Positions 1 through 7,327 of a stretch of 64,000 bases of DNA are shown piece by piece. Under the pieces are notes generated by a model. The model was not told the origin of the DNA, ran no database searches, and saw nothing but the letters and a program-made list of their open reading frames with translations. The position numbers were made by a program, and so were the translations under genes. How positions within the stretch are numbered: position 1 is the first letter of the stretch; each line of letters starts with the position of its first letter. The stretch is taken from NCBI GenBank assembly GCA_036270095.1, contig DATBDE010000075.1, forward strand, positions 12,061 to 76,060, in the 5' to 3' direction. Source of the DNA: DATBDE01 sp036270095. Its GTDB lineage: Bacteria; Actinomycetota; Thermoleophilia; Solirubrobacterales; Solirubrobacteraceae.

Positions 1-989
1 CGAGCACCTCGCGCATCGAGCAGCGGTCGCAGCGTCTCCGCGCTGACCGGCCGGGCCACCCCGCGCTCGGTCACCAGCGCGGTGACGAGGCTGGCCGGGG
101 TGACGTCGAAGGCCGGGTTGCGCACCGGCGTGTCCGGCAGCGCCACCGCGGCGCCGCCGGCCTGGCGCACCTCGTCGGGCGCGCGCTCCTCGAGGGCGAT
201 CCCCGCCCCGGTCGGCGTCGTCGGGTCGATCGAGGAGGTCGGGCCCGCGACCACGAACGGAACGCCCGCGGCGGCCGCGGCCAGCGCCAGCGGATACGTG
301 CCGACCTTGTTGGCGACGTCGCCGTTGGCGGCCACGCGGTCGCAGCCGGTGATCACGGCGTCGACCTCGCCGCGAGCGATCAGCCCGGCCGCGGCCGAGT
401 CGACCACGAGCTCGTGCGCGACCCCGGCGCGGCGCAGCTCCCACGCGGTCAGCCGCGCGCCCTGCAGGAGCGGGCGGGTCTCGGTGGCGAGCACGCGCAC
501 GTCGTCGAGGGCGAGGATCACGGCCAGGGCGGTGCCGCGGCCGCCGGCGGCCAAGGCACCGGTATTGCAGTGGGTGAGCACGGTGGAGGCGCCGCGCAGC
601 AGGTCGGCGCCCGCGGTCGCGATGGCGGCGCTGGCGGCGTCCTCCTCGGCGTGGATGCGCTCGGCCTCGGCACGGGCGGCGTCAACCCCGCCGGCGCGCG
701 CGGCGGCGTGCACGCGGTCGACCGCCCAGGCCAGGTTGACGGCGGTCGGGCGCGCGTCGCGCAGCACGGCGGCAGCGCGGGCGACGTCGGCGCCGCCGGC
801 CGCTGCCATGGCCACCCCGTAGCCGGCCGCGATCCCGATCAACGGCGCGCCCCGGACCGCGAGGCGGCCGATCGCGTCCGCGACCGCGTCGGCGTGCTCG
901 AGCAGGAGCACCTCCTCGGCGAAGGGCAGCGCGGTCTGGTCGAGCACGTGGAGCCGGGTCCCGTCCCAGCGCAGCGGCGGCGTGGCCAT
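1..989 (-). CDS. mtnA: S-methyl-5-thioribose-1-phosphate isomerase, C-terminus cut by window edge
   Basis: This is the methionine-salvage isomerase that converts methylthioribose-1-phosphate to methylthioribulose-1-phosphate in the cytoplasm. Family signatures are RGAPLIG (residues 46-52), THCNTG with the catalytic Cys at 141, GCDRVAANGD with the catalytic Asp at 218, then NKVGTYPLA and NPAFDVTP. About 329 residues are visible and only the extreme C-terminus lies outside the window. The ATG at 989 is chosen because a TACATT box ends 7 nt upstream, which implies a leaderless mRNA. It is divergent from the S55-domain gene. The identification is secure. Confidence 0.95.
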   Translation of the reverse strand, partial: MATPPLRWDGTRLHVLDQTALPFAEEVLLLEHADAVADAIGRLAVRGAPLIGIAAGYGVAMAAAGGADVARAAAVLRDARPTAVNLAWAVDRVHAAARAGGVDAARAEAERIHAEEDAASAAIATAGADLLRGASTVLTHCNTGALAAGGRGTALAVILALDDVRVLATETRPLLQGARLTAWELRRAGVAHELVVDSAAAGLIARGEVDAVITGCDRVAANGDVANKVGTYPLALAAAAAGVPFVVAGPTSSIDPTTPTGAGIALEERAPDEVRQAGGAAVALPDTPVRNPAFDVTPASLVTALVTERGVARPVSAETLRPLLDARGA

Positions 990-996
990 CGGGGTG

Positions 997-1002
997 AATG
1001 TA
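997..1002 (-). promoter_or_regulatory. -10 box of mtnA, leaderless
   Basis: TACATT on the minus strand is followed by 7 nt and then the mtnA ATG, so transcription would start at or next to the start codon. The opposing -10 of the S55-domain gene lies only 6 bp away. Confidence 0.55.
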
Positions 1003-1008
1003 GACCGA

Positions 1009-1014
1009 TAAGGT
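1009..1014 (+). promoter_or_regulatory. -10 box of the S55-domain gene, leaderless
   Basis: TAAGGT is followed by 9 nt and the TTG start at 1024. This fits the TANNNT-start spacing seen at many genes of this window and supports TTG 1024 over ATG 1036. Confidence 0.45.
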
Positions 1015-1023
1015 CGGTCGCCC

Positions 1024-2766
1024 TTGCGCGCCTGGATGGTGGCCGTCGTCGTGCTCGTCGCTCTCGCCGCGGCGCCCGCCGCGCGCGCCGACCCGATCAT
1101 GCCGCTCGACCAGGTCCGGCGCGGGATGCACTGCACCGGGCTCACCGTTGTGCGCGGCACCGACATCGCCTCGTTCGACGTCGACGTGCTCGACGTGGTG
1201 GCCGGCCGCCCGCCCGAGGACCCGCGCATCCTCGTCTCCGTCTCCGGGCCGGCACTGGGCGACGCCGGGATCGCCGAGGGCTTCTCGGGCGCGCCGATCT
1301 CCTGTCCGGACGCCTCCGGCACCCGGCGCGTGATCGGCGCCATCTCCGAGACGCTGGGCCAGTACGGGGAGACCGTGGGGCTGGCGACGCCGATCGAGCA
1401 GATGATCGGGCTGCCGGCCGACCCGCCTGCCACGGCCCGCTACGCGCCCGACCTGCTCGCGCAGGGCAAGCCGATGCGCGGGCTGCTCACCGTCGGCGGC
1501 GTCTCGGGCCCGCTGGGCTCGGCGCTCGAGGCGACCGCCCGCCGCGACCACCGCGCGTTCCTGGCCGTGCCGCCCGGGCCGCTGGGCAGCTACCCGCCCC
1601 AGCCGCTGGTCCCGGGCGCCTCGGTCGGCGCCGGCTATTCCGTGGGCGACATCGCCGTCGGGGCGATCGGCACCGTGACCTATACGGACGGGAACCTGGT
1701 CTACGCCTTCGGCCACCCGTTCGACTCGGCCGGCAAGCGGGCGCTGCTGCTGCAGGACGCGTTCGTCTACACCGTGATCGCCAACCCGCTCGACACCCAG
1801 GACAGCACCTCGTACAAGCTCGCCGCGCCCGGGCACGCGCTGGGCACGCTCTCCAACGACACGCCCAACGGCGTGGTGGGCCAGGTCGGCGTGCTGCCCG
1901 ACACCGCCGCGCTGACCGTGAACGCGACCGACGGCGACACCGGCGCCCAGCGCGCGATCAGCGCCCAGGTCGCCGACGAAGCCAGTGCCGGCTTCCCCAC
2001 CGGCACCTCGCCGCTCGGCCAGGTCGCCGACCTGGCCTTCCTGCAGCAGGCGACCACGATCCTCAACGGCACGCCGGCGCGCGAGAGCGCCGACATGTGC
2101 GTGCGGGTGCTGCTGGCACTTGACGACCGGCCGCTGCGCTTCTGCGACCGCTACGTGGTGCAGGACGACGGCTCCTCGTTCGCGTCCGGCGACATGCTCG
2201 GTCCGCTGGCGCCGCTGGCCGCCGAGGACCTCGACGCGGCCATGACCCTGATCTCGACCGCGCAGTTCGCGGATCTCGGCGTCCGCGCCGCCGACGTCTC
2301 GCTGCGGCTGCGGCGCGGCCTGCACCTGGCCGAGATCGAGCGCGCCGGCACCACGACGCCGAGCGTGCGCCGCGGCGGGACCCTGCGCGTGGTCCTGGGC
2401 ACGCGGCTGCTGCACGGCGGCCCGAAGACGTTCACGTTCCCGGTTGCCGTGCCGCACACGCTGCGGCCCGGCCGCCACGAGCTTCACCTCCGCGGCACCG
2501 GCCTGGACGACCTCGCCGCCGGCGCCAGCGAGGTCGTGCTCGAGATCGGCTCGGGCGGCGACAGCGGCGACCCGGCCGACCAGCCCGCGAGCGGCACCGA
2601 GCCCCCGACGTCGATGGACGACCTGCGCAGCCAGTTCACCGACCTCGGCCGTTACGACGGGCTCGCGGGCGCGTTCACCGGCGGGCACGGCCGCTTCGCC
2701 GCCTATCGTGATCCGCACGACCGGATCGACGGCCAGGCCTCGGTCGCCTTCCGGGTCAGGCGATGA
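1024..2766 (+). CDS. Secreted SpoIVB-type peptidase (S55) domain protein
   Basis: This 580-residue exported protein begins with a signal peptide (residues 1-22, hydrophobic stretch then ARA). The S55-family layout is visible. A first block reads GLTVVRGTDI and is followed by GFSGAP (86-91), equivalent to the GMSGSP serine motif. A second block has GAIGTVTY leading to FGHPFDSAG (229-237). The C-terminal half is a beta-rich region without a recognised domain. In sporulating Firmicutes S55 enzymes process sigma-K signalling proteins; no sporulation genes are visible here, so the substrate is unknown. The second Ser of the usual SGSP motif is Ala, so activity is uncertain. It overlaps the MOSC gene by ATGA. 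Confidence 0.75.
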   Translation: MRAWMVAVVVLVALAAAPAARADPIMPLDQVRRGMHCTGLTVVRGTDIASFDVDVLDVVAGRPPEDPRILVSVSGPALGDAGIAEGFSGAPISCPDASGTRRVIGAISETLGQYGETVGLATPIEQMIGLPADPPATARYAPDLLAQGKPMRGLLTVGGVSGPLGSALEATARRDHRAFLAVPPGPLGSYPPQPLVPGASVGAGYSVGDIAVGAIGTVTYTDGNLVYAFGHPFDSAGKRALLLQDAFVYTVIANPLDTQDSTSYKLAAPGHALGTLSNDTPNGVVGQVGVLPDTAALTVNATDGDTGAQRAISAQVADEASAGFPTGTSPLGQVADLAFLQQATTILNGTPARESADMCVRVLLALDDRPLRFCDRYVVQDDGSSFASGDMLGPLAPLAAEDLDAAMTLISTAQFADLGVRAADVSLRLRRGLHLAEIERAGTTTPSVRRGGTLRVVLGTRLLHGGPKTFTFPVAVPHTLRPGRHELHLRGTGLDDLAAGASEVVLEIGSGGDSGDPADQPASGTEPPTSMDDLRSQFTDLGRYDGLAGAFTGGHGRFAAYRDPHDRIDGQASVAFRVRR

Positions 2767-3398
2767 ACGGACACGTGGACAGCGTCAACGTCGGAACCCC
2801 GCGCACCGAGCTGAGCGCGCGCGGCCGCGAGATCACCAGCGCGATCTGGAAGCACCCGGTTGCGGGGCGGGTACGCGCGGCCGGCGTCAACCTCGAGGGC
2901 GACGACCAGGCCGACCGCCGCGTGCACGGCGGCCCCGACCAGGCGATCTACGCCTACGCGGCGCAGGACACGGCCTGGTGGGAGGCCGAGCTCGGGCGCG
3001 CGCTCGGTCCCGGCGCGTTCGGCGAGAACCTGACGGTGTCGGGCATCGACGTGACCGGCGCCCGCGTGGGCGAGCGCTGGGCCATCGGCACCACCGTGCT
3101 CGAGGTCCGCAAGCCGCGCACCCCGTGCTACAAGCTCGCGCACCGCATGGGCGACTCGGGCTTCGTCAAGCGGTTCGGCGCCGCGGGACGGCCGGGCGCC
3201 TACCTGGGCATCGTGCGCGAGGGCGAGCTCGGCGCCGGCGACGCCATCGCGATCGTCGAGCGCCCGGACCACGCCGTGACCATCGGCCTGATGGCCGAGG
3301 TCTACCTGCACGACCACGCCCGCGCCGCCGAGCTGCTGGCCGCCGCGGCGCTGCCCGACAGCTTCCGGGCCTGGGTCGACGGGCGCCTGGCCGCCTAG
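2763..3398 (+). CDS. MOSC domain protein, YiiM-like
   Basis: This 211-residue protein carries a MOSC domain, the sulfur-carrier fold shared with the C-terminus of molybdenum cofactor sulfurases. Conserved features are NLEGDDQADRRVHGG (43-57), FGENLTVSG and the invariant Cys in KPRTPCYKL (Cys122). A C-terminal three-helix stretch as in E. coli YiiM follows. YiiM-type proteins take part in detoxification of N-hydroxylated bases and drugs; that role here is inferred from family. The ATG overlaps the stop of the S55 gene (ATGA), which indicates co-translation. Confidence 0.85.
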   Translation: MNGHVDSVNVGTPRTELSARGREITSAIWKHPVAGRVRAAGVNLEGDDQADRRVHGGPDQAIYAYAAQDTAWWEAELGRALGPGAFGENLTVSGIDVTGARVGERWAIGTTVLEVRKPRTPCYKLAHRMGDSGFVKRFGAAGRPGAYLGIVREGELGAGDAIAIVERPDHAVTIGLMAEVYLHDHARAAELLAAAALPDSFRAWVDGRLAA

Positions 3399-3401
3399 CT
3401 C

Positions 3402-3830
3402 GTGGTCCGCGTCGACCGCACCGTGCGGTCCGACGTCGCCGCCCCGCCGGCGGCCTGCCTCGCCCTGCTGGGCGCGCCCGCGCGCTACCCGGACTGGGCG
3501 CGCCTGGTGCGCGAGGCCGAGGTGCGCGACGGCACCGTGCACCTGCGCGTGGAGGTGCTGGGCATGAGCACCGAGATGGAGTGCGCCCTCGAGCTGGAGC
3601 CCGAGGGCGCGGTGCTGCGGCGCCTGCCCTACGACGACGCCGACGACGAGCGCTTCACCGCCGCCTTCGCCGTGCGCCCGGCCGGGGCTGGGGCGGTGGT
3701 GGAGCTGCACGTCACCGCAGCCATCGACGTGCCCGGCGCGGCGTCGTTCCTGCGCGGGCGCATCGAGCGCCGCCTGGCCGACGACCTGCTGGCCGACCTG
3801 GCCGTGGCGGCGCCGAAGGCCTCCGGCTAG
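3402..3830 (+). CDS. SRPBCC (START-like) superfamily protein
   Basis: This 142-residue protein begins with the typical SRPBCC beta strand (VDRTVRSDVAAPPAACLALL), followed by the aromatic ARYPDWARLV block and alternating strands ending in a long C-terminal helix (ASFLRGRIERRLADDLLADL). Such proteins bind hydrophobic ligands or act as polyketide cyclases, and no catalytic residues can be assigned. The GTG start lies 3 nt after the MOSC stop, so it belongs to the same operon. Its stop overlaps that of the convergent aldo/keto reductase by 4 nt. Confidence 0.75.
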   Translation: MVRVDRTVRSDVAAPPAACLALLGAPARYPDWARLVREAEVRDGTVHLRVEVLGMSTEMECALELEPEGAVLRRLPYDDADDERFTAAFAVRPAGAGAVVELHVTAAIDVPGAASFLRGRIERRLADDLLADLAVAAPKASG

Positions 3831-4669
3831 GGCCGCACGAACGTCGCGGGATCGGGCCCGAGGCGCTCGTCGCGGTCCAGCCCGTCGATCTGCGCCATCT
3901 CCGCGTCGGAGAGCTCGAAGTCGAACGCGCGGAAGTTCTCGGCGATCCGCTCCGGCGTGACCGACTTGGGGATGACGATGTTGCCGCTCTGCAGGTGCCA
4001 GCGGATGATCACCTGGGCCGGCGAGCGGTCGTGGCTCTCGGCGATGGCGCCGATGGCCGGGTCGTCGAGCACGTCGCCGCCCTGGCCGATCGGGCTCCAC
4101 GCCTCGGTCGCGATGCCGTGGTCGCGCTGGTAGGCCCGCAGCTCGCGCTGGGCGAGGTACGGGTGCAGCTCGACCTGGTTGACGGCGGGCATCGTCTCGG
4201 TCTCGCGGCCCAAGCGCTCGAGGTGCTCGAGGTTGAAGTTGGAGACGCCAATCGAGCGGGCGCGCCCCTCGCGGTGGAACTCCCCGAGGGCCTGCCAGGT
4301 CTCGACGTAGCGGTCCTCGCTCGGCACCGGCCAGTGGATGAGATAGAGGTCGACGTAGTCGGTCTCGAGCCGCTCCAGGCTGGCCGCGAACGCGCGCTGC
4401 GCCTGCTCGCGGCCGTGGTCGTCGTTGAACAGCTTGGTGGTGATGAAGACCTCGCTGCGGTTGAGGCCGACGGCGGCGATCGCCCGCGCGACGCCCGCCT
4501 CGTTGCGGTAGGCGGCGGCGGTGTCGATGTGGCGATAGCCGACCTCGAGCGCGCGGGTCACGGCGGCCTCGGTCTCCGCGGGCGGGACCTGGAAGACGCC
4601 GAAGCCGAGCTGGGGTATCTCGCGCCCGTCGTTCAGGCGCAGGGTGGGGACGTTCTGGACTTGGGTCAT
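3827..4669 (-). CDS. Aldo/keto reductase, 2,5-diketogluconate reductase type
   Basis: This 280-residue NADPH-dependent carbonyl reductase has a (beta/alpha)8 barrel. The catalytic tetrad is complete: Asp49 and Tyr54 (YRHIDTAAAY), Lys79 (ITTKL) and His112 (LIHWP). The cofactor-binding KS motif is IPKSVTPERI near the C-terminus. Its length matches bacterial AKR5-type enzymes; the substrate cannot be predicted. It follows the glutaredoxin gene on the same strand, but a strong hairpin (4670-4705) abuts its ATG, so expression is probably separate from the upstream pair. Confidence 0.9.
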   Translation of the reverse strand: MTQVQNVPTLRLNDGREIPQLGFGVFQVPPAETEAAVTRALEVGYRHIDTAAAYRNEAGVARAIAAVGLNRSEVFITTKLFNDDHGREQAQRAFAASLERLETDYVDLYLIHWPVPSEDRYVETWQALGEFHREGRARSIGVSNFNLEHLERLGRETETMPAVNQVELHPYLAQRELRAYQRDHGIATEAWSPIGQGGDVLDDPAIGAIAESHDRSPAQVIIRWHLQSGNIVIPKSVTPERIAENFRAFDFELSDAEMAQIDGLDRDERLGPDPATFVRP

Positions 4670-4705
4670 GCTTTCGCGGCTACCCGCTCGGGCAGCCGCG
4701 AAAGC
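4670..4705 (-). terminator. 36-nt hairpin abutting the aldo/keto reductase start
   Basis: The arms GCTTTCGCGGCT (4670-4681) and AGCCGCGAAAGC (4694-4705) are perfectly complementary over 12 bp. Inside them CCCG/CGGG pairs again, leaving one mismatch and a 2-nt loop. There is no T-tract. It follows the glutaredoxin stop and ends exactly at the next ATG, so it could be a U-less terminator of the bolA-grx transcript or a translational block on the reductase. Confidence 0.6.
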
Positions 4706-4709
4706 GGGA

Positions 4710-5111
4710 CTACGGGCGGTCCTGGATCTGCATGGGCGCCGACTGGCGCGGCGGCGCCGCGGCGGCCTCGACCGGAGCGTCGGCTGGCTGCTCGACGCCG
4801 ACGAGCTCGGCCAGCTCGCCGTTTGCGAACATCTCCGTGACGATGTCGCAGCCGCCGACGAGCTCGCCCTCGACGAACAGCTGCGGGATCGTCGGCCACT
4901 CCGACAGCGCGCTGAGCTCCTGGCGGATGGCCGGGTGGGGCAGGATGTCGACGGCCGCGAACGGCGTGCCGAGGGCCTGCAGCGTCGCCACCGTGCGGGC
5001 CGAGAACCCGCAGGCGGGCTGCTCCGGCGTGCCCTTCATGAACAGAATCACCTTGTTCTCGTCGATCGCGTTCTTGATCGCGTCGCGGATCTGCGTGTTG
5101 TCGTCGCTCAT
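4710..5111 (-). CDS. grxD: Monothiol glutaredoxin (Grx4/GrxD type)
   Basis: This 133-residue CGFS-type glutaredoxin binds and transfers [2Fe-2S] clusters, usually together with a BolA protein. The signature CGFS is at 34-37, preceded by VILFMKGTPEQPACGFS. The glutathione-binding WPTIPQLFVEGELVGGCDI block follows. An extra tail of about 30 residues, rich in Pro, Ala and Gln, extends beyond the fold and looks disordered. It lies 9 nt downstream of bolA on the same strand, and the IscA-type carrier is divergent, which makes an Fe-S cluster trafficking module. Confidence 0.93.
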   Translation of the reverse strand: MSDDNTQIRDAIKNAIDENKVILFMKGTPEQPACGFSARTVATLQALGTPFAAVDILPHPAIRQELSALSEWPTIPQLFVEGELVGGCDIVTEMFANGELAELVGVEQPADAPVEAAAAPPRQSAPMQIQDRP

Positions 5112-5120
5112 GCGCTCCCT

Positions 5121-5348
5121 CTAAGAAGTTGTCGTCTTGATCGACAGGGCGTGGATGGGCCCGCCGACCTCGTCGCCGAAGACGTCGTACACCATGCGGT
5201 GCTGCTCGATGCGGGACCGGCCGGCGAACGTCGCCGAAACGACGGTCGCGCGGAAGTGGTCGCCCCCGCCGGTGAGGTCTTCGACCTCGGCCCGGGCGTC
5301 GGGAATGCCGGTCTCGATGCGGCGCTTGATGTCCTCCGCGCTGGGCAT
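5121..5348 (-). CDS. bolA: BolA family protein
   Basis: This 75-residue BolA protein is the usual partner of CGFS glutaredoxins in [2Fe-2S] handling. It shows the compact BolA fold with GDHFRATVVSATFAGRSRIEQHRMVYDVFG; the His in EQHRMVY is the conserved cluster-ligand candidate. It heads the bolA-grxD pair. The ATG is supported by a TACCCT box ending 8 nt upstream. Confidence 0.9.
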   Translation of the reverse strand: MPSAEDIKRRIETGIPDARAEVEDLTGGGDHFRATVVSATFAGRSRIEQHRMVYDVFGDEVGGPIHALSIKTTTS

Positions 5349-5356
5349 GTTTTGAG

Positions 5357-5362
5357 AGGGTA
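5357..5362 (-). promoter_or_regulatory. -10 box of bolA, leaderless
   Basis: TACCCT on the minus strand is separated by 8 nt from the bolA ATG and overlaps the left arm of the 5360-5373 inverted repeat. Confidence 0.5.
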
Positions 5363-5376
5363 GCGACCGCTACACT
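5360..5376. promoter_or_regulatory. Operator-like inverted repeat and -10 box of the iscA-type gene
   Basis: GTAGCG-AC-CGCTAC (5360-5373) is a perfect 6-bp inverted repeat. It overlaps the bolA -10 (minus) and a plus-strand TACACT (5371-5376) lying about 40 nt upstream of the iscA-type ATG. A regulator binding here would control both sides of the Fe-S module; the regulator is unknown. Confidence 0.45.
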
Positions 5377-5415
5377 TCGTAAAGCGTTGGACACGACCGA
5401 GTTGATGGAGATCGC

Positions 5416-5766
5416 ATGCTCACGTTGACGGACAAGGGTGCCGAGAAGGTCGAGGAGTTCCTCGCCGGCCAGGCCAACCCGCAGGTCACCGGCCTGCGCG
5501 TCGGGGTCCGCGGTGGCGGCTGCTCCGGCTTCCAGTACCTGCTCGCGTTCGACGAGCAGCGTGATGGCGACACCGTGGTCACCGAGCGCGGCATCAAGCT
5601 CCTCGTCGACAACGCCAGCATCCCGTACGTCCAGGGCTCGACCATCGACTACGTCGAGTCGCTGCAGGGCGCCGGGTTCCAGGTCAACAACCCGAACGTC
5701 GTTGCCGCCTGCGGCTGCGGCTCCTCCTTCCGGGTGGCGGAGGAGGAGGAGGTCAGCGCGCTCTAG
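5416..5766 (+). CDS. A-type Fe-S carrier (HesB/IscA/ErpA family)
   Basis: This 116-residue A-type carrier delivers Fe-S clusters to apoproteins. The three cluster-ligand cysteines are present: Cys36 in GGGCSGF and Cys99/Cys101 in ACGCGSSF. Length and sequence are typical of ErpA/IscA; which subtype it is cannot be decided. The ATG is preceded by GGAG (TGGAGATCGC spacing), so unlike its divergent neighbour it has a normal leader. Its stop shares one base with the GTG of the next gene. Confidence 0.93.
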   Translation: MLTLTDKGAEKVEEFLAGQANPQVTGLRVGVRGGGCSGFQYLLAFDEQRDGDTVVTERGIKLLVDNASIPYVQGSTIDYVESLQGAGFQVNNPNVVAACGCGSSFRVAEEEEVSAL

Positions 5767-7058
5767 TGCGCCGGCGGCGGCTCGCCGCCCTCATAGGGAT
5801 CCTGGCCCTGATCGCCGTCGCGGTCGGGGCCTTCTTCTTGCTCCGCTCGCAAACCGAGCAGGGCGTGGCCACGCTGATCGTCCCGCCTCCGCGCGGGCTG
5901 GCCCTCGGTCTCGACGAGGAGAACGCCAGCCTGCTGGGAACGACCGGCCCGGCGGCGTTCGCGCCCTGGCGCCAGCGCCTGGCCGCCCTCGACCCGACCT
6001 TCATCCGCCTCGACGTCGTGTGGTCCAAGCTCCAGCCGTCGGCCAACGCCCCGCCGGACTGGAACCAGCAGCAGTCGGGCTGCGTGCGCGACGTGCCCCC
6101 ATGCGCGCCCTACGACGGGCTCCGGGGGCAGCTGCACGCGCTGGCCGAGCAGCAGCGCGCCCACCCCGGCCGCTTCATCGGCTACGTGGTGCTGTTCGGG
6201 GCCCCGCCGTGGGCCACCGCGCCACGCCACGGCTGCGTGCCGCCGAACGTGGACCCGACCGGGCTGACCCTCAGCGACGAGGGGCGCGCCGCCTACGGGC
6301 GCTTCGTGGCCGGCGTGCTGCAGGTCGCGCGCCAGGAGGGCGCCGACCTGCGCTACTGGAGCGCCTGGAACGAGCCCAACCAGCCCGCGTTCCTCTCGCC
6401 CCAGCGCGACAGCTGCCACGTCAACGCGCCGGCGGTCTCGCCCGACGAGTACGCGGCGCTGGTGCGCGAGCTGCGCGTGACCCTGGACGAGGCGCCTGGG
6501 GCGCAGCAGCTCGTCCTGGGGGAGACCGCGGCCTACGACACGCCGCGCCCCACCGCCGCCTCCACGGTCGAGTTCGTCGACGGCCTGCCCCAGGACGTCG
6601 TCTGCGCGTCCGACATCTGGGCCCAGCACGCCTACGTCGGCACCGAGGGCATCGGCCCCGTGGCCGACCTCGCGGGCGATCCCGGCAAGGCGGGTTCGGA
6701 GCAGCTCCTGACCGCGCTCGAGCACGCGCTGGACCGGCGCGGCTGCTCGCAGCAGAAGCGCATCTGGATCACCGAGACCGGGGTCGGCGGCCCCAAGCCC
6801 GGCGGCCCGCGACCGACCAACGCGGCCGCGCTGCGCGGCCAGTGCCGGGCGCTGAACGCCGCCCTGCAGGTGTGGTACCGGGCCCCGCGGGTGGACGCGG
6901 CCTTCCAGTACACGTTCCGCGAGGACAACACCTACCCGGTCGGCCTGGTCAACACCGGCCTGACCGAGACCTATCCGACCTACGACCTGCTGCGGGCCTG
7001 GAGCGATCGCGGCTTCCCGACCGACCAACCGCCGCCGCTGCCGGCGCAATGCCGCTAG
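5766..7058 (+). CDS. Membrane-anchored or secreted clan GH-A glycoside hydrolase
   Basis: This 430-residue protein has an Arg-rich N-terminus and one hydrophobic segment (residues 6-27), acting as a signal anchor. The rest is a TIM-barrel of clan GH-A: acid/base candidate Glu203 in SAWNEPN and nucleophile candidate Glu337 in WITETGVGG. It resembles GH39/cellulase-like proteins of Actinobacteria. Three cysteine-bearing segments (CVRDVPPCAPYD, HGCVPP, DSCHV) suggest disulfides outside the cell. The substrate is unknown. The GTG overlaps the last base of the previous stop. Confidence 0.75.
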   Translation: MRRRRLAALIGILALIAVAVGAFFLLRSQTEQGVATLIVPPPRGLALGLDEENASLLGTTGPAAFAPWRQRLAALDPTFIRLDVVWSKLQPSANAPPDWNQQQSGCVRDVPPCAPYDGLRGQLHALAEQQRAHPGRFIGYVVLFGAPPWATAPRHGCVPPNVDPTGLTLSDEGRAAYGRFVAGVLQVARQEGADLRYWSAWNEPNQPAFLSPQRDSCHVNAPAVSPDEYAALVRELRVTLDEAPGAQQLVLGETAAYDTPRPTAASTVEFVDGLPQDVVCASDIWAQHAYVGTEGIGPVADLAGDPGKAGSEQLLTALEHALDRRGCSQQKRIWITETGVGGPKPGGPRPTNAAALRGQCRALNAALQVWYRAPRVDAAFQYTFREDNTYPVGLVNTGLTETYPTYDLLRAWSDRGFPTDQPPPLPAQCR

Positions 7059-7067
7059 CCGCGCAGC

Positions 7068-7126
7068 GGGGTCAAGTCTTTCTTTGCCACACCGAGTTTC
7101 GGTGTGGCAAAGAAAGACTTGACCCC
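7068..7126. repeat. Perfect 28-bp inverted repeat, REP-like palindrome
   Basis: The arms 7068-7095 and 7099-7126 are exact reverse complements with a 3-nt loop (GTT). Each arm begins GGGGTCAAGTC at its outer end. The AT-richer composition (TCTTTCTTTGCC) contrasts with the surrounding sequence. Outer GGGGTCA-type ends are, as I recall, typical of dispersed palindromes mobilised by Y1/RAYT transposases; no transposase is nearby. It sits 9 bp after the glycosidase stop and at the broken end of a cupin gene. Confidence 0.75.
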
Positions 7127-7309
7127 TGGTGTTTTCCCCTCGACGAGGCTTCAGACCTCCTCCTCGGGGTGGTGGTGCTCGTGCAGCGGCACGGCGTCGG
7201 CGGCGATCTCCCAGTAGCCGAAGGTCATGCTCTCGGAGTGGAACAACCGCCCGAACCAACCCGGCAGGCGCTCGACCGCGGCCAGGTCGTAAGGGTTGAC
7301 GAACGGCAT
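7127..7309 (-). pseudogene. Truncated cupin-domain protein
   Basis: The ATG at 7309 opens a cupin N-terminal half: MPFVNPYDLAAVERLPGW, then FGYWEIAADAVPLHEHHHPE with the metal-binding HxHH...E motif. The frame ends in TGA at 7151-7153, exactly where cupins normally continue with Trp (EEEVW). Beyond this stop the same frame still reads SLVEGK, as expected for the next cupin strand, until the palindrome at 7126 is reached. The C-terminal half of the barrel is missing. This indicates a nonsense change plus loss of the 3' half at the palindrome; a 52-residue product would not fold as a cupin. Confidence 0.7.
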
Positions 7310-7315
7310 AGCCGG

Positions 7316-7321
7316 TAGCGT
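7316..7321 (+). promoter_or_regulatory. -10 box of the P-type ATPase, leaderless
   Basis: TAGCGT is followed by 6 nt and the ATC codon at 7328. It also contains the in-frame TAG that opens the reading frame, so the ATPase coding region must begin just after it. Confidence 0.45.
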
Positions 7322-7327
7322 CGCACC

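Noticed and set aside
682..2718. Very long minus-strand open frame antisense to the S55-domain gene, and similar Arg/Ala/Pro-rich long frames throughout
   Set aside because: They are by-products of about 73 percent GC; composition and lack of any domain mark them as non-coding shadows of the real genes.
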